The notes: a model not told the origin generated them from the sequence alone. Counted from the first letter of the stretch, positions 1 through 6,928 are shown. The stretch is DNA of 14,321 bases from Planctomycetota bacterium (GCA_022563615.1 JADFMZ010000034.1:1-14321); one strand, 5' to 3'. Numbers and translations: made by a program.

Positions 1-124
1 GATGCGTCGGCTGCGCGGGTCGGCATCCATGCCCTTATTCCCAGCCCCGCCCCTCCGCGCGGAGCACACCCCTTCCTATATCGGATCGCGCATGGCCAAT
101 ACGCCACCCCCCGCTAAACACGTA

Positions 125-166
125 CAGGGCGTTGCCCTGGGCTGAAATAAGACGCCCCTTTGGGGC
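125..166. repeat. Paired GC hairpins, dispersed-repeat-like
   Basis: Two small stem-loops stand 14 nt apart. The first is CAGGGC-gtt-GCCCTG (125-139). The second is GCCCC-ttt-GGGGC (154-166). There is no T-run after either on the plus strand, so a terminator role is doubtful. From memory, similar paired hairpins recur between genes in planctomycete genomes, but no second copy lies in this window, so calling it a dispersed repeat is inference. Confidence 0.4.
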
Positions 167-286
167 TGGGAGCTGTTCGATGCACCCGCGATTCGAACAT
201 GCGACAATTCACGTCTGCCTGCCGATTCGGCTCATGACCCGCCGCGTGATGCCTTCAAGAAAAAACATTCCTGGGACGATAGGCCA

Positions 287-376
287 CTAGAGCAAGCTCT
301 ATTTCCCTTTGGCGATCCAGCGATCGTTTTTTTCCGGGAGACTTCCCCGAAATGGCGATACGCAATAAATGAGAAC
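287..376 (-). ncRNA. Copy 1 of a duplicated ~90-nt structured element
   Basis: Read on the minus strand, this segment aligns along its length with 6929-7021 on the plus strand, at roughly three-quarters identity and with mostly transition differences. Shared parts in order are: GTTCTCAT, an AT-rich middle, an A-run, a 5-bp hairpin CGATC-gctg-GATCG (313-326), and a final GAGC-tt-GCTC hairpin ending in CTAG (287-299). The 5-bp hairpin keeps its pairing in the other copy through a compensatory change. No gene follows on the minus strand inside the window, so this copy is either a free-standing RNA, an orphaned leader or a repeat. It matches no RNA family that I recognise. The class 'ncRNA' is an inference. 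Confidence 0.4.
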
Positions 377-528
377 GCTTTTGGGTCCGATCTCTAACAA
401 GACGGCGGATTCGGACTTGGTTCTGCCAAAGTGTAATAAATAGATTGTAGCTGGCCGGCGATGCTCGGTGCCTTGTTTCTCCGGTGGTCGATGAGTACAA
501 TTGCGGCAGTGGTCCGCGATTGAGATGC

Positions 529-536
529 GGGAAGGA
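529..536 (+). promoter_or_regulatory. Ribosome binding site selecting the GTG start at 544
   Basis: GGGAAGGA lies 7 nt before GTG 544. The in-frame ATG at 484 has no comparable site. Starting there would also put 20 polar residues in front of the signal peptide, so this site decides the start of the CAP lipoprotein. Confidence 0.6.
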
Positions 537-543
537 TGACTTT

Positions 544-1089
544 GTGAAGCGTACGGCGCTACTTTGGGGGCTCAACCCCGTTATCGCCCTGGTGTTTTCG
601 ACCGGGTGTTTTTCGGCAGCCCCCGGTACGGACGAAGGCGATCCCGGTGCCAAGGACGCAGGTGCAGCTCGATGTCTGACCCCCGAAGATGCGAGCCGGC
701 TTGAGGACCAGGTGTTTCAGTTGGTCAACCTGGAGCGGGCCGAAGCGGGCCTGCCGCCGGTGGTCATCGACCCCGCCCTTCAAAAGATCGCCGCCGGTTA
801 TGCCTGCCGAATGATCGAGGAGGGGTTTTTCGGACATCGCGAGCCCGCGAGCGGATACGGTCCGGGAGAACGGGCCATGATCGGCAAGTACTCTTTCTTC
901 GCGGTCGGGGAAAATCTAGCCGCCGGGCAGGAAACAACCGCCGACGTCATGCGAGTATGGATGGAAAGCCCTTCCCATAAGGCGATCATTCTCGGCGAAC
1001 GCTGGTCCGAGCTCGGCATGGCGGTTCGCCTTGGTGGCCAGTACTCGATCTATTGGGTTCAGATCTTCGGTGATCCCACCGACTATTGA
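544..1089 (+). CDS. CAP-domain (SCP/PR-1-like) lipoprotein
   Basis: A predicted secreted lipoprotein of 181 residues when started at GTG 544. An in-frame ATG at 484 would add 20 residues. Residues 1-22 form a basic-hydrophobic signal sequence ending FSTGC; the lipobox is atypical because Ser stands at -3. Residues ~58-178 match the CAP superfamily: VNLERAEAGLPP near the start of the fold, and the usual metal-site or cleft residues His98 (GHREP), Glu123 (GENLA), His145 (SPSHKAII) and Glu156 (SELGMA). Bacterial CAP proteins are extracytoplasmic; their biochemical activity is mostly unknown, and lipid binding or proteolysis have been proposed. The next gene starts 71 nt downstream on the same strand. 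The fold is confident; the substrate is unknown. Confidence 0.85.
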   Translation: MKRTALLWGLNPVIALVFSTGCFSAAPGTDEGDPGAKDAGAARCLTPEDASRLEDQVFQLVNLERAEAGLPPVVIDPALQKIAAGYACRMIEEGFFGHREPASGYGPGERAMIGKYSFFAVGENLAAGQETTADVMRVWMESPSHKAIILGERWSELGMAVRLGGQYSIYWVQIFGDPTDY

Positions 1090-1160
1090 GGCCGCTTGTG
1101 ACCGTTTGAGAACGGTCGTACCGTTCGTATCTTGAGCGATGCGTCGCAACAAAGGGCTTC

Positions 1161-2330
1161 ATGAAAGACCGGGTATCCTTGGCGCGATTGCCTTTTCAGC
1201 GCGAGCGATCGTCACGTCACGGGGGAATGCGCGTATTGGTGACCGGTCAGGTCGGCCTGAACAAGACCCCCTTTCTTCAGCAGGTTGTTGAAGTTGCCGC
1301 CGGCAACGGGCATGAGGTGCTGCTCTTTAACGTCGGCGAGCTCATGTACGCCGAGGCGCCGGACATCGTGCCGGGCCGCATCCTCGATTTGCCTCGTCAA
1401 CGTCTAACGGCCCTTCGCCGAAGCGTGTTCAAGGATATTCTTGCGGCGGCGGCAGCCGGCGCAAATGTGATCGTCAATACGCACGCCACTTTCCGATGGA
1501 AGCATGGGTTGTTCCACGCGTTCGACCATGACCAGATGGCTGAGCTCGACGCGGATTTGTACGTCACCCTCGTGGACAACGTGGACGCCATTCATGAACG
1601 CCTGGAGCGCGAGCACGAGATTCGTCACACCCTAAAGGATATTCTGGTTTGGCGCGAAGAGGAGATTGTGGTCACCGAGACGATGGCAGAGGCGATCGCC
1701 GGCTACGGGCACGCCCTGATCCTTTCCCTGAGCAACCCACGAATCGGCGTCCCATCGCTATATCGCTTGATGTTCGAGCCGGGGCGCAAGCGTCTTTATC
1801 CCTCGTTTCCCATGACCCATGTGCTGGATCTTCCCGCTGTCTTAGCCAGGATCGATCAATTCCGGGACGTCTTGGCAGAGCACTTCATCACGTTTGATCC
1901 CGCTGATCTGGACGAGAAACGGCTGCTCTACAAGGCCGACGAAGCCACCAAACGCGGCGAGGATCACGTGGTGCTGTCCGTGCACGGTCGGGATGTGACC
2001 ATCAGCGTAAGCGAGATCAATCAGGTAGCCCGGGACATCGACGCCCAAATCTATGCGCGAGACTTCAAACTGATCGAGCAATCCGACATGATCGTCAGCT
2101 ACATCCCCTCATTACCGGACGGTCGCCCTGCGATATCCTCCGGCGTTGAGCGTGAACTGCAACATGCTTTCGAGAATACGAAGGAAGTCTTTGTGATCTG
2201 GGTTTCAAAAACCGATCCGTCGCCCTTTGTGACGGAAACAGCTACGAACATCTTCAAGTCCACCGACGAGCTGCTTTCCCATTGCCGGAAGCGGGGATAT
2301 ATGGGTGACTACCAGATGAGTTTGCCCTGA
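1161..2330 (+). CDS. P-loop kinase-like plus nucleoside 2-deoxyribosyltransferase-like fusion protein
   Basis: 389 residues, probably cytoplasmic. Residues 23-36 (MRVLVTGQVGLNKT) are a strand plus P-loop in which Asn replaces the last Gly of GxxxxGKT. DLYVTLVDNVDAIHERLERE (131-150) and NTHATFRWKHG (106-116) resemble substrate and lid parts of adenylate-kinase-like enzymes. From ~210 a second fold begins: YPSFPMTH (213-220), RIDQFRDVLAEHFITFDPADLDE (230-252), IEQSDMIVSYIP (305-316) and SSGVEREL (326-333) follow the nucleoside 2-deoxyribosyltransferase pattern, with Glu332 where the nucleophile is expected. This suggests a nucleotide-metabolising or nucleotide-sensing enzyme; the substrate cannot be read from the sequence. 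A second possible start is ATG 1227 (Met23), directly before the P-loop strand and preceded by a G-run. ATG 1161 has AAAGGG 4 nt upstream. The domain calls are from motifs only. Confidence 0.7.
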   Translation: MKDRVSLARLPFQRERSSRHGGMRVLVTGQVGLNKTPFLQQVVEVAAGNGHEVLLFNVGELMYAEAPDIVPGRILDLPRQRLTALRRSVFKDILAAAAAGANVIVNTHATFRWKHGLFHAFDHDQMAELDADLYVTLVDNVDAIHERLEREHEIRHTLKDILVWREEEIVVTETMAEAIAGYGHALILSLSNPRIGVPSLYRLMFEPGRKRLYPSFPMTHVLDLPAVLARIDQFRDVLAEHFITFDPADLDEKRLLYKADEATKRGEDHVVLSVHGRDVTISVSEINQVARDIDAQIYARDFKLIEQSDMIVSYIPSLPDGRPAISSGVERELQHAFENTKEVFVIWVSKTDPSPFVTETATNIFKSTDELLSHCRKRGYMGDYQMSLP

Positions 2331-2770
2331 GTAGCCCTGCGCAATCGTCCCCGCACTTGGCCCTTGCCCCTTTCGCAAACCCGGCAACGATCAATCACAA
2401 CCAAAAAACGCAAAAAAATTTGCGCGAAACGGATGTGGGATTGAGGTGCTGAGACCGAACGACTTCAGGGAAGCGTGGCGAAAATATGTGAAGGGTTGAC
2501 GTACGGCCGGCGATGGGTTCGTTGACCGCCGATCTTCTCGGTCCCTGGCGCCCGAATAAAGTATTTTCGCTGGAAATAGCCATCCCACTATTATCGGCAC
2601 ATATATTATAGGACGTAAAATTTCCTCAATAGTGAAAGTTTTCTCCTTTTCCGCCTTGCAACACCACCGCCCTGGCCTTAGTATGAGAGTTGGTGATTGG
2701 CGGAATGATTCCAAGTGGAGCAATTGAAAATACAGAGAGTTGGTAAGCACCTGATCGCTGATCTCGCTGG
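2331..2770. other. AT-rich intergenic region
   Basis: I find no supported gene. Open frames on the minus strand here have low-complexity, implausible translations. At 2409-2424 a weak stem (CGCAAA/TTTGCG) is followed on the minus strand by a T-run, resembling an intrinsic terminator, but no minus-strand gene lies upstream of it. Base composition turns AT-rich from ~2560, with a -10-like TATTAT near 2604, but no matching -35 was found. The region presumably contains the promoter of the downstream sorting-tail protein. Confidence 0.5.
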
Positions 2771-3457
2771 ATGGAATTGATGATGATGAATGTAAAACGG
2801 ATAGGGGTGTTGGCGTGGCTTGGATTGGTCACGATTCCGGTACTGTCGACCGCCCAAGCCGACGTGGTCTGGCAGAATAGAATCTCGCAGCCGCCAAGCT
2901 CGAATCAGACATCGACCATTGATGCGGCGCAGGAGTCGACTTTCACCTTTGAGGCGATCAACGATCCCGAAGACGCGTCAAGCTGGTACCAAGCCTTCCA
3001 CTTCGGGTCGGCGCAAGCGTTCACCAATATTGGGATTGTGCTCATGTCGACGCTCGGTGATGACGGGCCGTCCGGCTTCGAAGCCCCGGGCTGGGATTTC
3101 ACGACGATCGACGGAAATCCCGACAGCTACTCCGAGGTGGGCACCATACCCATCCTGACGGCGGCGACCGGCGACTTGACGAACGATTTGTATTGGCGAT
3201 CGCATTTTCTGGGTGACAAAGAGGGTCAGTCATTCATCTTGACGCTCTTCGCCTCGGACGACTCAGGTAACTATCAGGCTGCGGCAGCCCTGTGGGACGG
3301 CTCAAGTTGGGACTTCCTCGCGCCCCCTGCGATCACCTGGGAAGAGTTTGTCGAGCTTGGCGGAATCTCCGGCGTGACGATGCCTTTACCCGGAGCGGCC
3401 ATGCTTGGCTTGCTGGGTCTTGGACTGGTCGGCGGGATTCGCCGGCGCATCCGCTAG
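2771..3457 (+). CDS. Secreted protein with VPLPA/PEP-CTERM-like sorting tail
   Basis: 228 residues. The N-terminus has a signal peptide: basic MNVKR, then a hydrophobic stretch ending in STAQA-D at about residue 31. The mature part is acidic and rich in Ser, Asp and aromatic residues, without a family that I recognise. The last ~25 residues have the layout of an exosortase sorting signal: a short motif MPLPG, a hydrophobic helix (AAMLGLLGLGLVGG) and a basic end RRRIR. This is the LPxA/LPG-type variant, not the canonical VPEP. Such proteins are processed by exosortase and displayed on the surface or in extracellular matrix. No exosortase is in the window. Starts at 2771, 2780, 2783 and 2786 are all possible because of a Met cluster. 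A strong terminator follows, so it is probably a single-gene unit. Confidence 0.75.
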   Translation: MELMMMNVKRIGVLAWLGLVTIPVLSTAQADVVWQNRISQPPSSNQTSTIDAAQESTFTFEAINDPEDASSWYQAFHFGSAQAFTNIGIVLMSTLGDDGPSGFEAPGWDFTTIDGNPDSYSEVGTIPILTAATGDLTNDLYWRSHFLGDKEGQSFILTLFASDDSGNYQAAAALWDGSSWDFLAPPAITWEEFVELGGISGVTMPLPGAAMLGLLGLGLVGGIRRRIR

Positions 3458-3502
3458 CTCAGCATCGCTCTGCGAGCGTCCACACTTACATTGTGAAACG
3501 AT

Positions 3503-3533
3503 CCGCCGGGATGTACATCCCGGCGGTTTTTTT
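3503..3533 (+). terminator. Rho-independent terminator
   Basis: A perfect 24-nt palindrome at 3503-3526 (12-bp arms, GC-rich bases at the foot) is followed at once by seven T residues (3527-3533). It lies 45 nt past the stop codon of the sorting-tail protein. There is no T-run on the other side, so it should not stop the convergent sigma-factor transcript. Confidence 0.88.
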
Positions 3534-3563
3534 GTGCGCGCCGTGGCCGAGATCCCCGGCGAG

Positions 3564-4457
3564 TCACGTGTTCGTTCCCCGGCTTAGGAAGCCTACGCTT
3601 GACGCAAACATTCGCTCCGTCGTGGAGACGGATTGGTCATCCTCTTCAGCCTCCAGGTCAGCCAGGTTGGCCACACACATCGGGCATCCGACCACATCCA
3701 GATGAAACTGCGTATAGCCCTGCCACGGTTCATCGAGAACACCGAGCAGGTAGGAGCCCAGCGTGCTGCGCTTCAAGCAGGTCAAACGCTGGTCCCGCCA
3801 CACGCGCGCCACGGCGATGTCGGCATCAGCATCCTCAAGGCAGTGCAATGATTTCGGATCGCGCTGGGCCAAGTATTTTTGCAGCTTCCGGATAGCCCGG
3901 AACTTAATACCGGCCACGTTTTTTTGATCCATGTTCAGAAGATCGGCTACGTCCAGGTTTCGCGTTCCGGCAAAGAAAATGAGCTCGATCACCTGGAGGT
4001 CGCTAAAGGCATCGCGGTCGCGGTGCTCGTGGATGAGTTGTTTGAGGATCTGGCCGAGCAGTTGCTCCTGTTCGCGTTGCACCTCAGCCTGGGCGGCAAT
4101 CCCGCTGGGGGTTTCCGACGAGCCGGGCACGATACGATCCCACCATCCCTCGGCGTCAGCCGGCTCAGCCACGATCGGCAGCTTACGCTGTCGGAGCAGG
4201 TCGTAGAGCTTGTAGCGCAAAATCGTAAACAGGTAGGTTTCCAAGGAGCGCGTTGGATCGAAGTGACTCAGCGACTGCAGGAATCCGACGAACGTTTCCT
4301 GCACAAGGTCTTCCGCGTCGGCCAGGCTGTTGGTTCTGGCCCGGGCAAAGGCGAGCAGCCGACCGCTGAATCGTTCGATCAATTGCCGCCAGGCGGACTC
4401 AGCCCCGCTGCTGATCTGCTCAATCAGGTATTGGTCCGCGCCGCCACTGGGATCCAT
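3564..4457 (-). CDS. ECF-like sigma factor with C-terminal zinc-binding (ZAS-like) tail
   Basis: 297 residues from ATG 4457; an ATG at 4490 would add 11 residues. The start at 4457 is preferred because AGGTGG lies 7 nt upstream. Residues ~15-90 are sigma region 2: QLIERFSGRLLAFARAR, DAEDLVQETFVGFLQ, then YLFTILRYKLYDLLRQRK. Residues ~135-195 are sigma region 4 with a helix-turn-helix: DLQVIELIFFAGTRNLDVADLLNM. The tail after ~205 is not part of ordinary ECF factors; it has LTCLKRSTLGSYLLG and then His252, Cys258 and Cys261 (HLDVVGCPMC), resembling zf-HC2 anti-sigma domains but with five, not three, residues between His and the first Cys. It directs RNA polymerase to unknown promoters; the tail may replace a separate anti-sigma factor. 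No anti-sigma gene is adjacent. An insertion sequence ends 100 nt before the start. Confidence 0.85.
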   Translation of the reverse strand: MDPSGGADQYLIEQISSGAESAWRQLIERFSGRLLAFARARTNSLADAEDLVQETFVGFLQSLSHFDPTRSLETYLFTILRYKLYDLLRQRKLPIVAEPADAEGWWDRIVPGSSETPSGIAAQAEVQREQEQLLGQILKQLIHEHRDRDAFSDLQVIELIFFAGTRNLDVADLLNMDQKNVAGIKFRAIRKLQKYLAQRDPKSLHCLEDADADIAVARVWRDQRLTCLKRSTLGSYLLGVLDEPWQGYTQFHLDVVGCPMCVANLADLEAEEDDQSVSTTERMFASSVGFLSRGTNT

Positions 4458-4463
4458 AACGCA

Positions 4464-4470
4464 ACCACCT
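4464..4470 (-). promoter_or_regulatory. Ribosome binding site for the sigma-factor gene
   Basis: On the minus strand AGGTGG stands about 7 nt ahead of ATG 4457. It sits inside the longer reading frame that begins at 4490, which supports the shorter protein. Confidence 0.5.
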
Positions 4471-4557
4471 GTAAACTCGTTCACGATCACCGGGCAAGGG
4501 ATTCCCGCCCCCGATCATCCGGCGACAAATTGACATAGTAGCTATCCCACTAACCCT

Positions 4558-4576
4558 TGTAGCACCGGTTTTCAAC
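4558..4576 (+). repeat. Left terminal inverted repeat of the insertion sequence
   Basis: It pairs with 5545-5563 with one mismatch (A/G at the fourth base). It overlaps an 8-bp hairpin (4564-4582). Confidence 0.6.
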
Positions 4577-4661
4577 CGGTGGCACCGGGTTTCCACTTGT
4601 GAAACGCACGGGTTACAAACTGCTCTGCTGAAAAGACCCATTATGTGCCGAAACATGTTGT

Positions 4662-5510
4662 ATGACAAAGAAGTCGAACTCGATCGCCGCCACGGCCAGG
4701 ATGGCCATCAAAGTTGCGAAGAAAGCGTTCCCGGATCCCTATTCGCACATCAAGTCGCCGCACAAGTACACTCAGGCGCAGCTCGCCGCTTGCATGGTGC
4801 TCAAGACGATTCTGCGATGCGATTATCGTCGCATCGTGGAGATGCTCGAGGTGATGCCGGAGATCCGCGAGATTCTCGGAATCAAGTCGGTTTGTCATCA
4901 CACGACGCTCTATTACTTCGCCCGCGATCGTCTGACGGAAAAGAAATTGCAGGCGATGCTGGCGGCTGTCATCGAGGTGGTTGGGCACAAGAAAACGACG
5001 CTGGCTGTCGATTCGACAGGTTTGTCGGTGAGCTCGGCCAGCGCGCACTTTGTGGCCCGCAGCGGTCGCGAACGCAAGGGATATGTTCAAATGACGCTTG
5101 CGGCCACGGTCGGATCGCAGTTGGTCGCTTCGGTTCAAGCACGAGACGGACCGCATGGCGATGCGCGTTGCTTGGTTCCGGCAGTCAAACAGGCGCAAGC
5201 CAATGGCGTTTTGATTCACGAGGTGTTGGCCGACGCTGGTTACGATTCGCACCGGAATCATCGTTGGTGTCGCGGGCAGGGATTTCGCGCGTGGATTCCG
5301 CCGATTGTTCGCAGCGCAAACGGCGCGATTGGAGGCGTGGACCGCGCGCGTTGCGCGAATCTCCCCAAACGCTACGGCAAGCGATGGCATGTGGAGTCGG
5401 TTTTCTCTGCGATCAAGCGACGGACCGGTGCGAGCCTCGCGGCGCGCAAGCCGACAGCTCAGAAGCTCGAAGCCATCCTCAAAGCTGTTGCGTACACGGT
5501 TCATCGTTAA
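4662..5510 (+). CDS. IS4/IS5-superfamily DDE transposase
   Basis: 282 residues, uninterrupted. It would cut and join the ends of its own element. The catalytic triad fits the IS4/IS5 superfamily: Asp117 (LAVDSTG), Asp191 (VLADAGYDS) and Glu245 (RWHVESVFSAIKRR, the usual E-helix context). The N-terminal ~80 residues (KYTQAQLAACMVLKTI, DYRRIVEMLEV) match the helical DNA-binding part seen in this group. The protein ends LKAVAYTVHR, a usual finish, so it looks full length. No Shine-Dalgarno is visible before ATG 4662, and another ATG at 4643 opens a different, meaningless frame. I cannot name the IS subgroup. The gene points away from the sigma-factor gene on its left. Confidence 0.88.
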   Translation: MTKKSNSIAATARMAIKVAKKAFPDPYSHIKSPHKYTQAQLAACMVLKTILRCDYRRIVEMLEVMPEIREILGIKSVCHHTTLYYFARDRLTEKKLQAMLAAVIEVVGHKKTTLAVDSTGLSVSSASAHFVARSGRERKGYVQMTLAATVGSQLVASVQARDGPHGDARCLVPAVKQAQANGVLIHEVLADAGYDSHRNHRWCRGQGFRAWIPPIVRSANGAIGGVDRARCANLPKRYGKRWHVESVFSAIKRRTGASLAARKPTAQKLEAILKAVAYTVHR

Positions 5511-5544
5511 CCCTGCGCCGCCCAAGTATGTTTTCAACCAAGCA

Positions 5545-5563
5545 GTTGAAAACCGGTGCCACA
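5545..5563 (-). repeat. Right terminal inverted repeat of the insertion sequence
   Basis: The sequence is GTTGAAAACCGGTGCCACA, the reverse complement of 4558-4576 except at one position. It lies 34 nt after the transposase stop and overlaps a hairpin at 5531-5552. Confidence 0.6.
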
Positions 5564-5738
5564 CTTTTTTTGGAAAGGCCCTTACCGGTCCTCGTCATGG
5601 TCTCCGATAACCGTTTGGAGCCCAACCCCAAGCGGGGACCAGCCATCTCTATCGGCCGTCGTTCGATAACCGGAAAGGTCCTTCGCGGGCGGACGCCCCC
5701 GCCGAAGTTTTTGCTACGTCGCGCGGGACACATCCCCG

Positions 5739-6068
5739 ATGAATAACCGAATCGTTCCAATGCCCTTGCGCGGTGTTGCGACGACATGGTCTCGTAGCCG
5801 TGTGTGGATTGAGGTTGTACTAGTGGAATCGATACCGCGACTGGAACCATCGGCGGCTGTGATTGACGGGCCAGCCTTGCGAATCTCCAATCCGACCGGC
5901 GACCCCGAGATCATCCTTCATTTCAAGAGTGAGCAGCGCGCGAAAACCGCCTTCAACGCCATCCAAAACTATCTGGAAGTCGTCGACGTGGATGCCCACC
6001 AAGAATCCATCCTGAGAATGTTGGAGCTGGTCTTCGGCCAAAACGGCAACCGCGGCGGCGGTGAGTAG
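5739..6068 (+). CDS. Small protein of unknown function
   Basis: 109 residues from ATG 5739; ATG 5760 and GTG 5823 are also possible. I do not recognise a family. The N-terminal ~30 residues (RGVATTWSRSRVWIEVVLVES) may be mistranslated upstream sequence. The rest reads like a small folded alpha/beta domain: strand-like ALRISN and EIILHFKS, then helix-like EQRAKTAFNAIQNYLEVV and HQESILRMLELVFG. It has no signal peptide, membrane segment or known motif. It sits alone between an insertion sequence and a transposase remnant, so it may be a passenger or a leftover. The natural composition of the second half is the main support. Confidence 0.5.
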   Translation: MNNRIVPMPLRGVATTWSRSRVWIEVVLVESIPRLEPSAAVIDGPALRISNPTGDPEIILHFKSEQRAKTAFNAIQNYLEVVDVDAHQESILRMLELVFGQNGNRGGGE

Positions 6069-6272
6069 GCGTTACGCAAGACTCGGCTGTCAAAGCCTTG
6101 GAGCGATCGTGGGGTCGCCCCCGGTAGGCGGCACTACAGGTTTTCAACAGCCCGTTGGGGCGCAGTACTGCCGCACATGTGACGGATGGTCATCCTTGGG
6201 CCTTGCACGTGCTTAGAGCCCCAAAAAGGGGGGTTCCCTGAATTCGGCACTTCTAGGCTCTGTCGGAAGCCT

Positions 6273-6788
6273 TCATGATGCGAGCAATTTCAGGTAGCCC
6301 TGAATGAACGCCATTTTGATCATGCCTCCGAAATTCTTGGCTGTCTTCTCGAGCCGCGAGAAGATGCGTCGGCATTATTTCAACCAGCCGATCAGACGCT
6401 CGATGATATTGCGTTCGCGATACGCCTCACGATCGAACACTACCGATCGTGAATCACGGTTTTCATTTTCCTTGGACGGAATCACCGGCTCGATTCCCAG
6501 TGCCAACAAATGGGCATCGATCCAATCGGCGCGATACCCTTTGTCGCCAGCCAACGCGACTGGCCAGGCTACCGCTTTCCCGTTCGCATCCATCAGTTGT
6601 CCATCCTCGCCGACCAACACCTCATCCAACACGGTCGATTCGTGCGTCTGTCCTGCGCTCAAGTGAAAGCGTAACGGGTGACCTTCGGCATCGCATAACA
6701 AATGGATTTTGCAGGTCAAACCGCCACGGCTGCGTCCGATCGCATGGTCTTGCGGCTCGGATGGTCGTTTGATTTGTGAAGCACGGCA
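6273..6788 (-). pseudogene. IS5-type transposase remnant with internal stop
   Basis: On the minus strand, a frame from ~6788 reads QDHAIGRSRGGLTCKIHL, then LAGDKGYRADW (second catalytic Asp) and ERNIIERLIGWLK (catalytic Glu helix). This is the second half of an IS5/IS427-like transposase. A TAA at 6375-6377 follows WLK, and the same frame then continues CRRIFSRLEKTAKNF up to KMAFIQGYLKLLAS and TGA at 6273, which is the normal end of this family. So one sense codon has become a stop. The first half, including the first catalytic Asp, is missing: upstream of 6788 the frame closes at once. A TIR-like GGCTCTGTCGG follows CTAG at 6252-6255 and may mark the original end. The element is dead unless rescued in trans. 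Confidence 0.85.
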
Positions 6789-6928
6789 CTAGCCTACGTG
6801 GGTTTTCCTCATCGTGTTGCCCGGCAGACGGATGGGAAGCCCGGTGCTGCCCGCGTATGCGATGCGCGTCGGGCAAGGGTAAGAGCCTCGTAGTGTTCTG
6901 TGGAGCTTGTGAAACGGGACGTTGCGGA

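Larger units (their letters stand above)
1..543. other. Intergenic region without a supported gene
   Basis: I see no convincing protein gene here. Frames open on either strand have unstructured arginine- and proline-rich translations. The stretch holds a short perfect palindrome at 53-64, paired hairpins at 125-166, a minus-strand copy of a duplicated structured element at 287-376, and the upstream region of the CAP lipoprotein gene. A weak plus-strand promoter-like pair, TTGGTT (417-422) and TAGATT (441-446) with an 18-nt spacer, could serve that gene, but the match is poor. Confidence 0.6.
4558..5563 (+). mobile_element. Insertion sequence of about 1.0 kb with hairpin-bearing ends
   Basis: A DDE transposase gene (4662-5510) is bracketed by inverted repeats: 4558-4576 (TGTAGCACCGGTTTTCAAC) and 5545-5563, matching at 18 of 19 positions. 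Each end also folds on itself: CACCGGTT-ttc-AACCGGTG at 4564-4582 and TTTTCAAC-caagca-GTTGAAAA at 5531-5552. No convincing target-site duplication is visible beside either end, so the exact boundaries are tentative. The element appears intact because the transposase is uninterrupted. Confidence 0.6.

Noticed and set aside
185..220. GATTCGAAC motif like a tRNA T-loop
   Set aside because: The flanking 5-nt arms do not pair on either strand, and no acceptor, D or anticodon arm can be drawn.
2409..2424. Minus-strand intrinsic terminator (CGCAAA/TTTGCG plus T-run)
   Set aside because: The stem is short and AT-rich and there is no minus-strand gene upstream for it to terminate.
2577..2590. 14-nt match (13 identical) between 2577-2590 and 4539-4552 as a shared promoter motif
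   Set aside because: It is short, and its orientation would not suit the sigma-factor gene; chance similarity cannot be excluded.
4643..5746. Long plus-strand frame of 367 codons over the insertion sequence
   Set aside because: It overlaps the transposase in another frame, has low-complexity Arg/Ser-rich translation and lacks any motif.
6219..6233. CCCC-aaaaa-GGGG hairpin as terminator of the small unknown gene
   Set aside because: Only 4 bp of stem and no T-run follow it.
6304..6666. Plus-strand frame across the broken transposase
   Set aside because: It is antisense to a recognisable transposase remnant and its translation has no family features.
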